Part shown: piece by piece, positions 1-7,101 of the stretch | Layout: every line of letters begins with the position of its first letter | Position numbering within the stretch: the first letter of the stretch is position 1 | NCBI GenBank assembly: GCA_035652435.1 | Contig: DASRDU010000099.1 | Span: 1-64,000, forward strand | Length of the DNA: 64,000 nucleotides | DNA from: DASRDU01 sp035652435 | GTDB taxonomy: Bacteria; Acidobacteriota; Blastocatellia; RBC074 | Direction: 5' to 3' | Made by a program: the position numbers and the translations under genes | The notes under the pieces: model-generated | Seen by the model: only the letters and a program-made list of their open reading frames with translations | Database searches by the model: none | What the model was told of the DNA's origin: nothing

Positions 1-111
1 AGGAACATCGAGCAGAAGTGGACGATGCCGATCGCGAACTGGCGGCAGGCGCTCAACCAGTTTGCCATCCTCTATGAAGACAGATTACCCTTAACGACGC
101 TGACCATCTGA
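1..111 (+). CDS. IS256-family (mutator) transposase, C-terminal fragment
   Basis: Reading frame 1 is open from the window edge and gives 36 residues ending ...LTTLTI before TGA at 109-111. The fragment holds the sequence KWTMPIANWRQALNQFAILY, typical of the extreme C-terminus of IS256-type DDE transposases, where a W-x(6)-N-Q-hydrophobic pattern precedes the stop. The catalytic core would lie upstream of the window. Whether the copy is intact cannot be judged. It lies beside a gene-poor accessory strip, consistent with an insertion hot spot. Confidence 0.75.
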   Translation, partial: RNIEQKWTMPIANWRQALNQFAILYEDRLPLTTLTI

Positions 112-140
112 GCCATTTACACAATCTCGATTTTGCCCCC
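112..140 (+). mobile_element. Probable right end of the IS256-type element
   Basis: Immediately after the transposase stop the sequence has a TTTACACAA block at about 116-124 followed by a T-rich stretch. IS256-family terminal inverted repeats usually look like this close to the transposase stop. The left end is outside the window, so neither the exact boundary nor a target duplication could be confirmed. Confidence 0.4.
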
Positions 141-180
141 GACCGACACGGACTCGATCTCGTCGTGTCGGCGAGCGGAT

Positions 181-468
181 TCAATCGAGCGGGTCTGTGA
201 TGTCAGCCAGGTTGTGCATCGCGCCGCAGACTTCGCAGCAGACGATGTCGTCAACCACCAGCTTCCAGAAGCGGTCAGTGTTGCACCGCGCGCAATATTC
301 GAAAGCGACGGGGATTCGACAGATCGTCAACTCGGCCTGGGGAGCGCTCACCTGTGACACACCCATCATCACGCTCATGTCGCTCATCAGCCTCTCCGCC
401 ATGCGTGCTAAAAGCACCATCGCGATCTCGCGGATGATTTCAGGCGAAGGTTCGTTATTGTTTTTCAT
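181..468 (-). CDS. Hypothetical protein with a two-CxxC zinc-ribbon-like motif
   Basis: The 95-residue product begins MKNNNEPSPEII and has no family I recognise. Residues about 58-82 contain C-A-R-C, then C-C-E-V-C-G after about 14 residues. This pattern would bind one zinc ion in a small zinc ribbon. The N-terminal half looks helical (REIAMVLLARMAERLMSDM). A GAGGCGGG stretch lies just before the ATG and could act as a ribosome binding site. Overlapping plus-strand frames exist but lack motifs. No neighbour suggests a role; the gene lies in the accessory strip between the IS end and argF. Confidence 0.5.
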   Translation of the reverse strand: MKNNNEPSPEIIREIAMVLLARMAERLMSDMSVMMGVSQVSAPQAELTICRIPVAFEYCARCNTDRFWKLVVDDIVCCEVCGAMHNLADITDPLD

Positions 469-1288
469 CCCGCCTCAACATTCCGCCGCCTGATGTGCCG
501 AAATAAATATCGCCGGTTTTCCCGATGGAGGCCAAGACAGGCCTCTCGGGGAGAGTGTCGCAGTGTCCCGTCCGACCTGAATTTCCCCTGAAAGCTTCAC
601 GCCGCCCCGGGGGGAGGGCCTGTTACACCAGAGACGCCGCCCGGGGAAATTAGCATGCCCCGGTCATAAAGTTTTTCACGATTGGATAATTAAAGAATGA
701 CTGGCAGGGGCCGGATCACCGTCAGGCCCGAAACCGAATCGCCCGTTCTCCCACACGGAAGTGGCAATCCCCAGGCCGACCGAAGGGCGCTCGTGTCCAG
801 TGGAGAGGATGACGTGCCCTCTGCCTTTAACAGACATGGGCCGATCCGACACCGGGCGAAATGACATTGGAATGCGGGCTGGGTTTGATGTGGCGGACAA
901 TAGAAAAGGCGGAACCGTTAGGCCCCGCCCCTCGGCGACGTCCTCAGCCATAAGATACCGTCGCCAGTTGGCCGGAATTATAGGGGCAAAACTGCCCGGG
1001 CGAAATGGCTGCTACCGGTAACGGAACGCAGGCCTGATGAATTATTTTCCGGAAGGCCGGCGGGGTTTTCCGGCCTTCGTTCCCGCGCCTCCCGCACAAC
1101 TCAGGGTGAGTAATCCCGGGTGTCCGGCCCCAAAGGAGCATGATCCGAATCGTCAGCCTGTCCCGACCGCACGGTGAAATACTGGCCACTTTCGGGCCCG
1201 GGATTCCCGCTTGTTCTGACCGGCAGCTCATCTCACTTCCCCTCGGGGTTCAGTCTCAATTCTCCCGGTCCCATTCCGCCCCGGTCTG
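469..1288. other. Gene-poor stretch, no supportable gene
   Basis: About 800 bases in which the six frames give only low-complexity open frames that overlap each other and lack convincing start signals. A 9-bp hairpin is present (1052-1060 paired with 1070-1078), as are GC-rich complementary blocks around 604-650. Neither hairpin is followed by a T-run, so I do not call a terminator. Confidence 0.5.
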
Positions 1289-1363
1289 TCAACGCCACAG
1301 CTTGTCCACGCGGCTCGTGAGCCAGCAGATCAGAATGAGCAGCAGGATGAAGAGGTCAGTCAT
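1289..1363 (-). CDS. 24-residue hydrophobic membrane micropeptide (hypothetical)
   Basis: A short frame encodes MTDLFILLLILICWLTSRVD and ends KLWR. It has one hydrophobic segment (residues 4-15) and a positively charged C-terminus, as in single-span micropeptides such as KdpF-like or leader-type peptides. A GGAG sequence lies about 5 nt before the ATG, well placed for translation. It is downstream of, and on the same strand as, three other tiny genes (1469-2167). The function is unknown. The case rests on the start signal plus clean transmembrane character; a chance frame is not excluded. Confidence 0.4.
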   Translation of the reverse strand: MTDLFILLLILICWLTSRVDKLWR

Positions 1364-1468
1364 TTACACTCCTTCGTCGCCATCCCCCTGACATGAGTTC
1401 CGGGCGGGGGCGGCGGTGCATTGACAGTATGGAATGGGGGAGCCTTTGATACTCCGATTGTTCACCGG

Positions 1469-1783
1469 TCAGATTCCCTGCCGGCGCGGCGTCTGATTTT
1501 CGGGCGGAGAAATCATCTGACGGGCGAGTGAACGGACCAGGCAGATGCGGATCACGCGCCGGCGCTGCCGGCGGTCGAGCATGCCCCAGCCCGCCAGCGG
1601 GCCATAACATTCACGGATCGCCGTGAGCAGATCGGGGAGCGCCGCGCCGCATTCGATCAGCGCGTTTTTGGCGCGGATATTCCAGCGGAGCTGCTGCCGG
1701 TCGGAGGGCGCTCCGTCAGAGAGGTAGAGCGCCAGCTCCGCGCCCTGATCAAGCAGCGGCGGTCTGTCTGGTTTGGCGACCAT
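1469..1783 (-). CDS. Hypothetical protein, 104 aa
   Basis: The frame is open to 1900, but the best start is the ATG at 1783 (MVAKPDRPPLLDQGAELALY). From that point the composition becomes protein-like; upstream codons are a Ser/Arg/Pro-rich shadow of the overlapping gene. The product is predicted helical and cysteine-poor, with an Arg-rich patch (DRRQRRRVIRICLVR) near residues 72-86 that could bind nucleic acid. It overlaps the 3' end of the gene at 1749-1985 by 35 nt, so translation is probably coupled. I recognise no family. Confidence 0.4.
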   Translation of the reverse strand: MVAKPDRPPLLDQGAELALYLSDGAPSDRQQLRWNIRAKNALIECGAALPDLLTAIRECYGPLAGWGMLDRRQRRRVIRICLVRSLARQMISPPENQTPRRQGI

Positions 1784-1985
1784 TGTCGGTGGCCAGCATC
1801 TCAAGGGCCGCGTCGAGCAGCCGCTCGCGCTCGCCGAGCAGTGCGCGGACGGCGGCGGCGCGGGCCGCGCATTCGTCACGCTCCGCCCGCAGGCGCTCAC
1901 AGAGATGCGCCTCGATTGCCAGCCTGTTCTCAGGAAAGGGATGCAGTTTCGGTTCGGTCATTTGTGGTGTAATTTTGCCGGTCAT
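1749..1985 (-). CDS. Hypothetical coiled-coil-like protein, 78 aa
   Basis: A 78-residue product, mostly charged helix (residues 18-65 rich in Glu, Arg, Ala and Leu with heptad-like spacing), suggesting a short coiled coil. The ATG overlaps the stop of the upstream gene in an ATGA arrangement at 1982-1985. An AGGG lies a few bases before it. A second in-frame ATG at 1961 (MTEPKL) is possible. The gene is the middle member of a strip of overlapping small genes, an architecture usual in prophage or plasmid-derived DNA. No family recognised. Confidence 0.4.
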   Translation of the reverse strand: MTGKITPQMTEPKLHPFPENRLAIEAHLCERLRAERDECAARAAAVRALLGERERLLDAALEMLATDNGRQTRQTAAA

Positions 1986-2167
1986 CTCACGACCCTTTCA
2001 CCGGTCACGCGCCCTGTCCGGCTCTCGTAAACCCTCGGATAGAATCTGTCATTTGTCCCGCAGACCACGACAACGCCATTCGGCCCCTGACAAAGTGCGG
2101 GCGGCAGCGGCGGCGACTGTGGGGGATCCGAAAAAAAGATCAGCCAGATCAGAAGCCATGTAAACAT
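1982..2167 (-). CDS. Small exported or membrane-anchored hypothetical protein, 61 aa
   Basis: The frame opens at 2221, but the ATG at 2167 is preferred because GGGGAG lies about 9 nt upstream and the product then begins MFTWLLIWLIFF, a clean signal or anchor sequence. It is followed by a Pro-rich linker (DPPQSPPLPPA) and a short soluble part with one Cys pair spaced widely. It is the first gene of the tiny-gene strip and overlaps the next gene by 4 nt (ATGA). Small phage lysis or immunity proteins look similar, but nothing specific supports that role. Confidence 0.4.
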   Translation of the reverse strand: MFTWLLIWLIFFSDPPQSPPLPPALCQGPNGVVVVCGTNDRFYPRVYESRTGRVTGERVVR

Positions 2168-2410
2168 TTGGCGATTCTCCCCGGTGGTCAGAGTAAACGG
2201 AAGGCGACAGAAGCTGATCACGGGGAGAGCCGGAACTGCCGCTTCAGGCCAGTTATGCGTTTCACCTCTTTTCCCTGCAATCGGAGTGCCAGTGGGTATT
2301 GTCCGCTCCCGCAGTGCCGCAATTTATCAGTCGCCCCTGAAATGTTCCGGCGCCGTGGTCGCCCGAAGCGAGTGAGGCCGGGCTGGAGCAGTCGGATTTC
2401 ATACGGCTCA

Positions 2411-2439
2411 TTGCCGCGCGCCAGGCGCTCCCCTATAAT
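2411..2439 (+). promoter_or_regulatory. Sigma-70-like promoter of argF
   Basis: TTGCCG at 2411-2416 and a perfect TATAAT at 2434-2439 are separated by 17 nt, the optimal spacing for a housekeeping promoter. Transcription would start near 2446, about 38 nt before the argF start codon. Confidence 0.65.
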
Positions 2440-2483
2440 CGCCGACTCAATTTCCACATCACCCTCTCTGACAGGAGCTGAAG

Positions 2484-3413
2484 TTGGCACTCAAAGACCT
2501 GATTTCGATCAACGACCTGACGACAAAGGAAGTCCGCCAGATCTTCACGACCGCCGCGGCCATCAAGGCCCGCCCGCAGGATTTTCGTGACGCGCTGGCC
2601 GGAAAGAGTGTGGCGCTGATTTTCGAAAAGCCCAGCCTCCGCACGCGTGTGACCTTTGACCTCGGCGCGACGCAGATGGGGGCCTCCTGCGTTTATCTCG
2701 ACCACCAGGGCGTCCGGCTCGGCGAACGCGAGTCGGTCAAGGATATGGCGCTCAACCTGGAGCGCTGGGTGGATGCGATTGTGGCGCGCGTCTTCAGCCA
2801 CGAGGTCGTGATCGAATTTGCGGCCCACGCGCACGTCCCGGTGATCAACGGCCTCTCGGATTTTTCGCACCCGTGTCAGGGGCTGACCGATTACTTCACG
2901 CTCACGGAAAAAGTCGGTGATGACCTCAAGGGGTTTCGCATTGCTTACGTCGGCGACGGCAACAACACCTGCCACTCGCTGGTTTTCGGTGCGGCGCGGG
3001 TCGGGGCACATCTGACGGTCGGAACGCCGAAAGGTTACGAGCCGGACGAGGAGGTGCTGAAGGAGGCGCGCAGGGATGCGAAAAAGACGGGCGCGAAGAT
3101 TACGGTCGTCAACGACCCTGACGAGGCGGTCGAAGGCGCTGACGCCGTCTACACGGACGTCTGGGCCTCGATGGGCTTTGAATCCGAGACCGAAAAGCGG
3201 CGCGAAATCTTCTCCCGCTTCCGCGTGACGAAGAAACTCATGTCGGCGGCGCGCAAGGGCGCGTTCTTCATGCACTGCCTGCCGGCGCACCGCGGCGACG
3301 AAGTGGACGCCGCCGTGATTGACCGCAAAGGCTCGATAGTTTATGACCAGGCCGAAAACCGCCTGCACACGCAGAAGGCCATTATGTTCCTGCTGATCCA
3401 GGCCAACAGCTGA
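2484..3413 (+). CDS. argF: Ornithine carbamoyltransferase
   Basis: Cytoplasmic enzyme that makes citrulline from carbamoyl phosphate and ornithine in arginine synthesis. The 309-residue length fits the family. Visible motifs are the carbamoyl-phosphate loop FEKPSLRTR (residues about 50-58), HPCQ (about 132-135) and HCLPAHRG near the C-terminus with the catalytic Cys. A D-G-N-N-T element (residues about 155-159) matches ornithine rather than aspartate transcarbamoylases. The start is TTG at 2484, chosen because AGGAG (2473-2477) lies 6 nt upstream; the reading begins ALKDLISIND as expected. A consensus promoter sits just upstream. murJ follows on the same strand after a repeat-bearing gap. No other arg genes are in the window. 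Confidence 0.93.
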   Translation: MALKDLISINDLTTKEVRQIFTTAAAIKARPQDFRDALAGKSVALIFEKPSLRTRVTFDLGATQMGASCVYLDHQGVRLGERESVKDMALNLERWVDAIVARVFSHEVVIEFAAHAHVPVINGLSDFSHPCQGLTDYFTLTEKVGDDLKGFRIAYVGDGNNTCHSLVFGAARVGAHLTVGTPKGYEPDEEVLKEARRDAKKTGAKITVVNDPDEAVEGADAVYTDVWASMGFESETEKRREIFSRFRVTKKLMSAARKGAFFMHCLPAHRGDEVDAAVIDRKGSIVYDQAENRLHTQKAIMFLLIQANS

Positions 3414-3416
3414 GAT

Positions 3417-3460
3417 ATTGCGGATTGCGGTCAACGCAGTGCGTTGAATTGGATTGCGGA
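3417..3460. repeat. 44-bp palindrome-centred repeat, copy 1
   Basis: GGATTGCGG-rich flanks surround the hairpin CAACGCA-G-TGCGTTG. A second copy at 6849-6892 differs at two positions only, and those two changes pair with each other in the hairpin. This copy is intergenic, just after argF. Confidence 0.8.
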
Positions 3461-3519
3461 ATTGAAACCGCGCCGCTCCCCGCCAATCGTCATTTACTCA
3501 GGTTCCTGTCCGCAATTCG

Positions 3520-5244
3520 ATGAGTAATAACCCTTCAACCACAGACTCCATCTCTCCAGATCCGCAGTCCGCAGTCCGCAATCCGCAATCCAAAAGCATC
3601 GCGCGTTCCGCCGGGGTCGTCAGCATCGCGGTGATGGGCAGCCGCGTGCTGGGGCTGGTGCGCGACCAGATCTTCGCCATGTTTTTCGGCGCGGGGTTCG
3701 CCAATGACGCTTTCATCATCGCGTTTCGCATCCCCAATCTGCTGCGCGACCTGTTTGCGGAAGGCGCACTGTCGGCGGCGTTCGTCACGACTTTTTCCCA
3801 GACCCTGACGAAGAAAGGCGAGCAGGAGGCCTGGCGGCTGGCGAATCTGGTCAACAATGGGTTGATCCTGGTGCTTTCTATCGTCGTGATTCTGGGGATC
3901 ATCTTCGCGCCGGAAGTGGTGAATCTGCTGATGGCGAAAAGCCAGGCGGCGAATGACCCGGTCAAAGCCGCGCAGACCTTTCAGCTGGCAGTCACGATGA
4001 CGCGGATTATGTTCCCCTTCCTGCTGATGGTCTCGCTCGCGGCGGTGGCGATGGGGGTACTCAATACCAAAGAACACTTCGGCGTTCCGGCTTCGGCCTC
4101 GACGCTTTTCAACGTCGGCTCGATCTTCGGCGGGCTCTTTTTTTCTTACCTGCTGGCCCCCGATTACATCTCCGCGATCATTCATAATCAGAAACCGGAC
4201 GCGCAGGGCGCGGCGCGCGCCATCGTCGGCATGGCGATTGGCACGATGATCGGGGGCCTGATGCAATGGCTGATTCAGGTGCCGAGCCTGCGTTCGGTCG
4301 GTTACAGGTGGCAGCCGATCCTGAGCTTTCGCGATGAAGGCGTGCGGCAGGTCATGCGGCTGATGGCCCCGGCGATCATCGGCTCGGCGGCCGTACAGAT
4401 CAACACGACCGTCAACACGGCCTTCGCTTCGTCCCTGGGCGAAGGCCCGGTTTCGTGGCTCCAATACGCGTTCCGGCTGATCCAGTTCCCCATCGGCGTT
4501 TTCGGCGTCGCCATCTCTACAGCGACTTTGCCGGTGACTTCACGCGCCGCCGCGCTTGAGGACCTGGGAGAATTTCGCCGCACCATCGCCTCGGCGCTGC
4601 GGCTGACGCTGCTGCTCACAGTCCCTTCGGCCGTCGGCCTGGCTGTCCTGAGCCGCCCGATCATCGGGATGATCTACCAGCGCCGGCAGTTCACCGCCGC
4701 AGACACGGATCAGGTGGCGGCGGCGCTGGTCTATTACGCCTTCGGGCTGACGGCGTATTCGGCCATCAAGGTACTCGCGCCGGCCTTTTACGCGCTCAGG
4801 GATACGCGCATCCCGATGCTCGCGAGCGTGCTTTCGATCATCACGAATGGCGTCGTCGCGTGGCTCGCGGTCAGGCAGTTCGGCATCGGGCACCGCGGCC
4901 TGGCGCTTTCGGTCTCGGCGGTGGCGGTGGTCAACTGTGCGCTGCTGTTCTTCTTTCTGCGGCGCAAACTGAACGGGATTGAGGGGCGCGGGCTGGCGAT
5001 TGCTTTCGGCAAGGTGTTACTCGCCTCGGCGGTCATGGGCGCGGTGTGCTGGTTCCTCAGCGATCAGATCACACGGTTACTCAGCGCAGGTTCGTTGTTC
5101 GCGCGGCTGGTAAATGTCGGCGTTTCGGTCGCCGTCGGAGTGCTGGTGTTTGTGGTGACGGCGCGATTGCTCGGGGTGGAAGAACTTGACCAGATGGCCG
5201 CCATGCTCAGGCGCAGATTCGGGAGAGGGCGGAATCGCAGGTGA
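3520..5244 (+). CDS. murJ: Lipid II flippase MurJ (MviN family)
   Basis: Polytopic inner-membrane protein of the MOP exporter superfamily that moves lipid II across the membrane for peptidoglycan synthesis. The 574 residues include about 14 predicted membrane segments and the family N-terminal signature GSRVLGLVRDQIFAMFFGAG (residues about 40-59) followed by FRIPNLLRDLFAEGALSAAF. The first 28 residues are unusual: residues 14-24 are encoded by a CCGCARTCC repeat array (3561-3591) related to the intergenic repeat at 3417. An internal start is therefore possible, but the ATG at 3520 is the only ATG before the conserved region. No clear Shine-Dalgarno precedes it. Confidence 0.93.
   Translation: MSNNPSTTDSISPDPQSAVRNPQSKSIARSAGVVSIAVMGSRVLGLVRDQIFAMFFGAGFANDAFIIAFRIPNLLRDLFAEGALSAAFVTTFSQTLTKKGEQEAWRLANLVNNGLILVLSIVVILGIIFAPEVVNLLMAKSQAANDPVKAAQTFQLAVTMTRIMFPFLLMVSLAAVAMGVLNTKEHFGVPASASTLFNVGSIFGGLFFSYLLAPDYISAIIHNQKPDAQGAARAIVGMAIGTMIGGLMQWLIQVPSLRSVGYRWQPILSFRDEGVRQVMRLMAPAIIGSAAVQINTTVNTAFASSLGEGPVSWLQYAFRLIQFPIGVFGVAISTATLPVTSRAAALEDLGEFRRTIASALRLTLLLTVPSAVGLAVLSRPIIGMIYQRRQFTAADTDQVAAALVYYAFGLTAYSAIKVLAPAFYALRDTRIPMLASVLSIITNGVVAWLAVRQFGIGHRGLALSVSAVAVVNCALLFFFLRRKLNGIEGRGLAIAFGKVLLASAVMGAVCWFLSDQITRLLSAGSLFARLVNVGVSVAVGVLVFVVTARLLGVEELDQMAAMLRRRFGRGRNRR
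3561..3591. repeat. Tandem CCGCARTCC repeat inside the murJ 5' end
   Basis: About four imperfect repeats of a CCGCARTCC-type unit, the reverse complement of the GGATTGCGG flanks of the repeats at 3417-3460 and 6849-6892. Here the array is translated as residues 14-24 of MurJ. Confidence 0.7.
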
Positions 5245-5250
5245 GCGCAG

Positions 5251-5351
5251 GTTCGACAAGCTGCCAGCTTGTCGGTGTCATCAGGTAAAGGCCGATTGGA
5301 ATTGAAATGTGCCGGACAGGAATACTGCGACAAGCTGGCAACTCGTCGAAC
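5251..5351. repeat. 101-bp MITE-like inverted repeat
   Basis: Termini 5251-5274 and 5328-5351 are 24-bp inverted repeats with two mismatches. Each contains the core GACAAGCTGSCA, itself partly palindromic. The element fills the gap between the convergent ends of murJ and the gene at 5353-5829 and carries no open frame of its own. It may serve as a bidirectional terminator, or be a non-autonomous mobile element. Confidence 0.7.
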
Positions 5352-5352
5352 G

Positions 5353-5829
5353 TCATCTGACCTCAATCATCAATGGTTGTTCGGAGAGAGGCAGCAGGAT
5401 TCTGGAACTGTCTGATGACGGGCGCAGGGCATAAACCTGGACGGTGTGCCTGCCCGCGGCCGGGCGCACGGACTCAAGCGTGAAGGTGAAGCCGTGAAGC
5501 CGATCATTTGCCGCGCCTGCTCTGACCAGATCGCCCCGACTTTCGTCCGCGTGACGGACGGCGACGAACTGGCCGTCAATGAAGAGCTGAACTTCAATCG
5601 CCTCTCCGGGCTTGCGCGGGTCAGCCACCCAACCCGCCACCCGATGCTCATCGGCCACGTCAATCGCGCCGCGCAACTGCGGGTTAAAATGCCAGTAAGC
5701 GGCGAGCGCCACCAGCGCGGAGACCACCAGAATTTCCAGAAACGATTTCGCCAGGACGGCACGCAGCAGCCGTGTCGCCAGCGATGACTCTGCCGCCGGC
5801 AGGCGCGAGATTTGAGTTGCTGGTTTCAT
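5353..5829 (-). CDS. Membrane-anchored protein with a beta-sandwich-like domain (hypothetical)
   Basis: The 158-residue product has a basic, Ala/Leu-rich N-terminus and one membrane segment (about residues 30-47, ILVVSALVALAAYW), followed by an extracytoplasmic domain. That domain carries a G-x-I-D...V-A-G-W-V-A-D...P-x-x-x-I-x-V-x-L-F-I-D-G pattern. This pattern occurs in Ig-like or carbohydrate-associated modules attached to acidobacterial glycosyltransferases and surface proteins, which makes a surface role plausible. The exact family is uncertain. It follows the APH-type kinase gene by 19 nt on the same strand. Its stop abuts the 101-bp inverted-repeat element. Confidence 0.6.
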   Translation of the reverse strand: MKPATQISRLPAAESSLATRLLRAVLAKSFLEILVVSALVALAAYWHFNPQLRGAIDVADEHRVAGWVADPRKPGEAIEVQLFIDGQFVAVRHADESRGDLVRAGAANDRLHGFTFTLESVRPAAGRHTVQVYALRPSSDSSRILLPLSEQPLMIEVR

Positions 5830-5848
5830 CTCTGCTCGTGCTGCCCCG

Positions 5849-6994
5849 CTAAACCAGATCGCGCGGGCGGCCCTGATAATTCAGACATAGATAACCCACA
5901 TCTGACCCCCGCGTCAGATTCCACGCGGCCTCGGCCAGTGCCGCGACCACCTTATCAAAACTGGCAAACCTCGCGTCCTGTGTTTGACCGTTATGGTAGC
6001 GGAAGAAGATCTGCTGGGCGACGACGGCCACCTTGAAGAGCGCGAAGGTTTCGTAATACGAGATCGCCGAAACATCACGACCCGTGCGCGCCGCATAACG
6101 TTCGACGATTTCAGCGCGCGTCATCCATCCGGGTGAGGCCGTCACGCTTCTCGCGGCTTCGAGCCGCACCGCCGGGTCGTCGGATTGCGACCAGTAACAG
6201 AGCAGGATGCCAAGGTCCACGAGCGGATCGCCGACCGCAGACATCTCCCAGTCGAGTACCGCAACTACCCGGGTCGGGTCGGCGGCGTCAAGCATCACGT
6301 TATCGAGCTTGTAATCGTTGTGCAGCAGCGTCGGCTGCGGGGGGTCGGGCGGGAGGTTTTTGATGAGCCAGGCGATCACCTCATCAATCGCCGGAACGTC
6401 GCTGGTTTTCGCGCGCTCCCAGCGCCCGGCCCAGCCTTTCACCTGGCGTTCGACGAAGCCCGCAGGCTTGCCCAGCCTGTCGAGCGCGTTTGCCTGTATG
6501 TCAATCGCGTGCAGATCGGCGAGCGTGTCAACGACAGACTCGCTCACGCGGCGGCGCAGTTTCAGATCGTTGCCGATCTCCGGCGGTATTTCGCGGCGCA
6601 CGACGATTCCCTGCCGCCGCTCCATCAGGTAAAACGGCGCCCCAATGACGCCCGTGTCTTCGCACAACAGGTAAGGCCGCGGGGCCAGCGGAAAGACCGG
6701 GTGAATTGCCGCGAGCAGCCGATACTCACGCGGCATGTCGTGCGCCGTCGGCGCGACCGGGCCGACGGGCGGGCGCCGCAGCACAAACTCGCGTCCCTCA
6801 AGGCGCACCAGATAAGTCAGATTCGAATGGCCGCCGGGAAACTGCTCGATTGCGGATTGCGGTCGACGCAGTGCGTCGAATTGGATTGCGGATCCCTCTT
6901 CGCCGAGTAATTCGGGCAGATGCTCGCGCAAATACGCATTCAGTGCCTCCTGATTGAGTTCTTCGCCGGCGCGAATTGGTGTAGTATCAGACAT
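5849..6994 (-). CDS. APH-family phosphotransferase (ACAD10/11-like kinase)
   Basis: A 381-residue cytoplasmic kinase of the aminoglycoside-phosphotransferase fold, subtype often found with acyl-CoA metabolism. Motifs are FPGGHSNLTYLV (nucleotide loop), FVLRRPP (Lys/Arg of the N-lobe), the catalytic LLHNDYKLDNVM and the metal-binding VLDWEMSAVGDPLVDLG. The substrate is not predictable; antibiotic resistance is not implied. The start is ATG at 6994 (MSDTTPIRAGEEL); the frame is open much further upstream, but that part only mirrors the transporter gene. Residues 35-50 (SAIQFDALRRPQSAIE) are encoded by a 44-bp palindrome-centred repeat (6849-6892) and interrupt the region before the nucleotide loop without breaking the frame. 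Confidence 0.85.
   Translation of the reverse strand: MSDTTPIRAGEELNQEALNAYLREHLPELLGEEGSAIQFDALRRPQSAIEQFPGGHSNLTYLVRLEGREFVLRRPPVGPVAPTAHDMPREYRLLAAIHPVFPLAPRPYLLCEDTGVIGAPFYLMERRQGIVVRREIPPEIGNDLKLRRRVSESVVDTLADLHAIDIQANALDRLGKPAGFVERQVKGWAGRWERAKTSDVPAIDEVIAWLIKNLPPDPPQPTLLHNDYKLDNVMLDAADPTRVVAVLDWEMSAVGDPLVDLGILLCYWSQSDDPAVRLEAARSVTASPGWMTRAEIVERYAARTGRDVSAISYYETFALFKVAVVAQQIFFRYHNGQTQDARFASFDKVVAALAEAAWNLTRGSDVGYLCLNYQGRPRDLV
6849..6892. repeat. 44-bp palindrome-centred repeat, copy 2, inside a gene
   Basis: Same repeat as 3417-3460 with hairpin CGACGCA-G-TGCGTCG. The two substitutions relative to copy 1 are complementary and keep the stem paired. The copy lies in frame inside the APH-type kinase gene. 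Confidence 0.8.
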
Positions 6995-7101
6995 AAGTAA
7001 AGCGGTCAGGGCTTCTGTCAGAAGTCTGTGACTTCTCGTTTGCAGCGGCGAGTGACAACTTACAACCGACCGCCGACCACTGGCAACTGACTGCTGCCTT
7101 T

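Noticed and set aside
676..951. 91-aa minus-strand frame in the gene-poor strip
   Set aside because: No ribosome binding site, no motif, overlapped by several equally long frames.
1051..1080. Terminator hairpin in the accessory strip
   Set aside because: Nine-base-pair stem but no T-run on either strand.
1140..1391. 83-aa plus-strand frame preceded by AAAGGAG
   Set aside because: The AGGAG is only one base from the ATG and the product is Ser/Arg-rich without structure; probably chance.
2433..3434. 333-aa minus-strand open frame
   Set aside because: Antisense shadow of argF in GC-rich DNA; no motifs, while the plus strand has all ornithine carbamoyltransferase signatures.
5849..6994. Aminoglycoside resistance gene
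   Set aside because: Only the general APH kinase fold is present; the subgroup resembles acyl-CoA-dehydrogenase-linked kinases and no resistance context exists.
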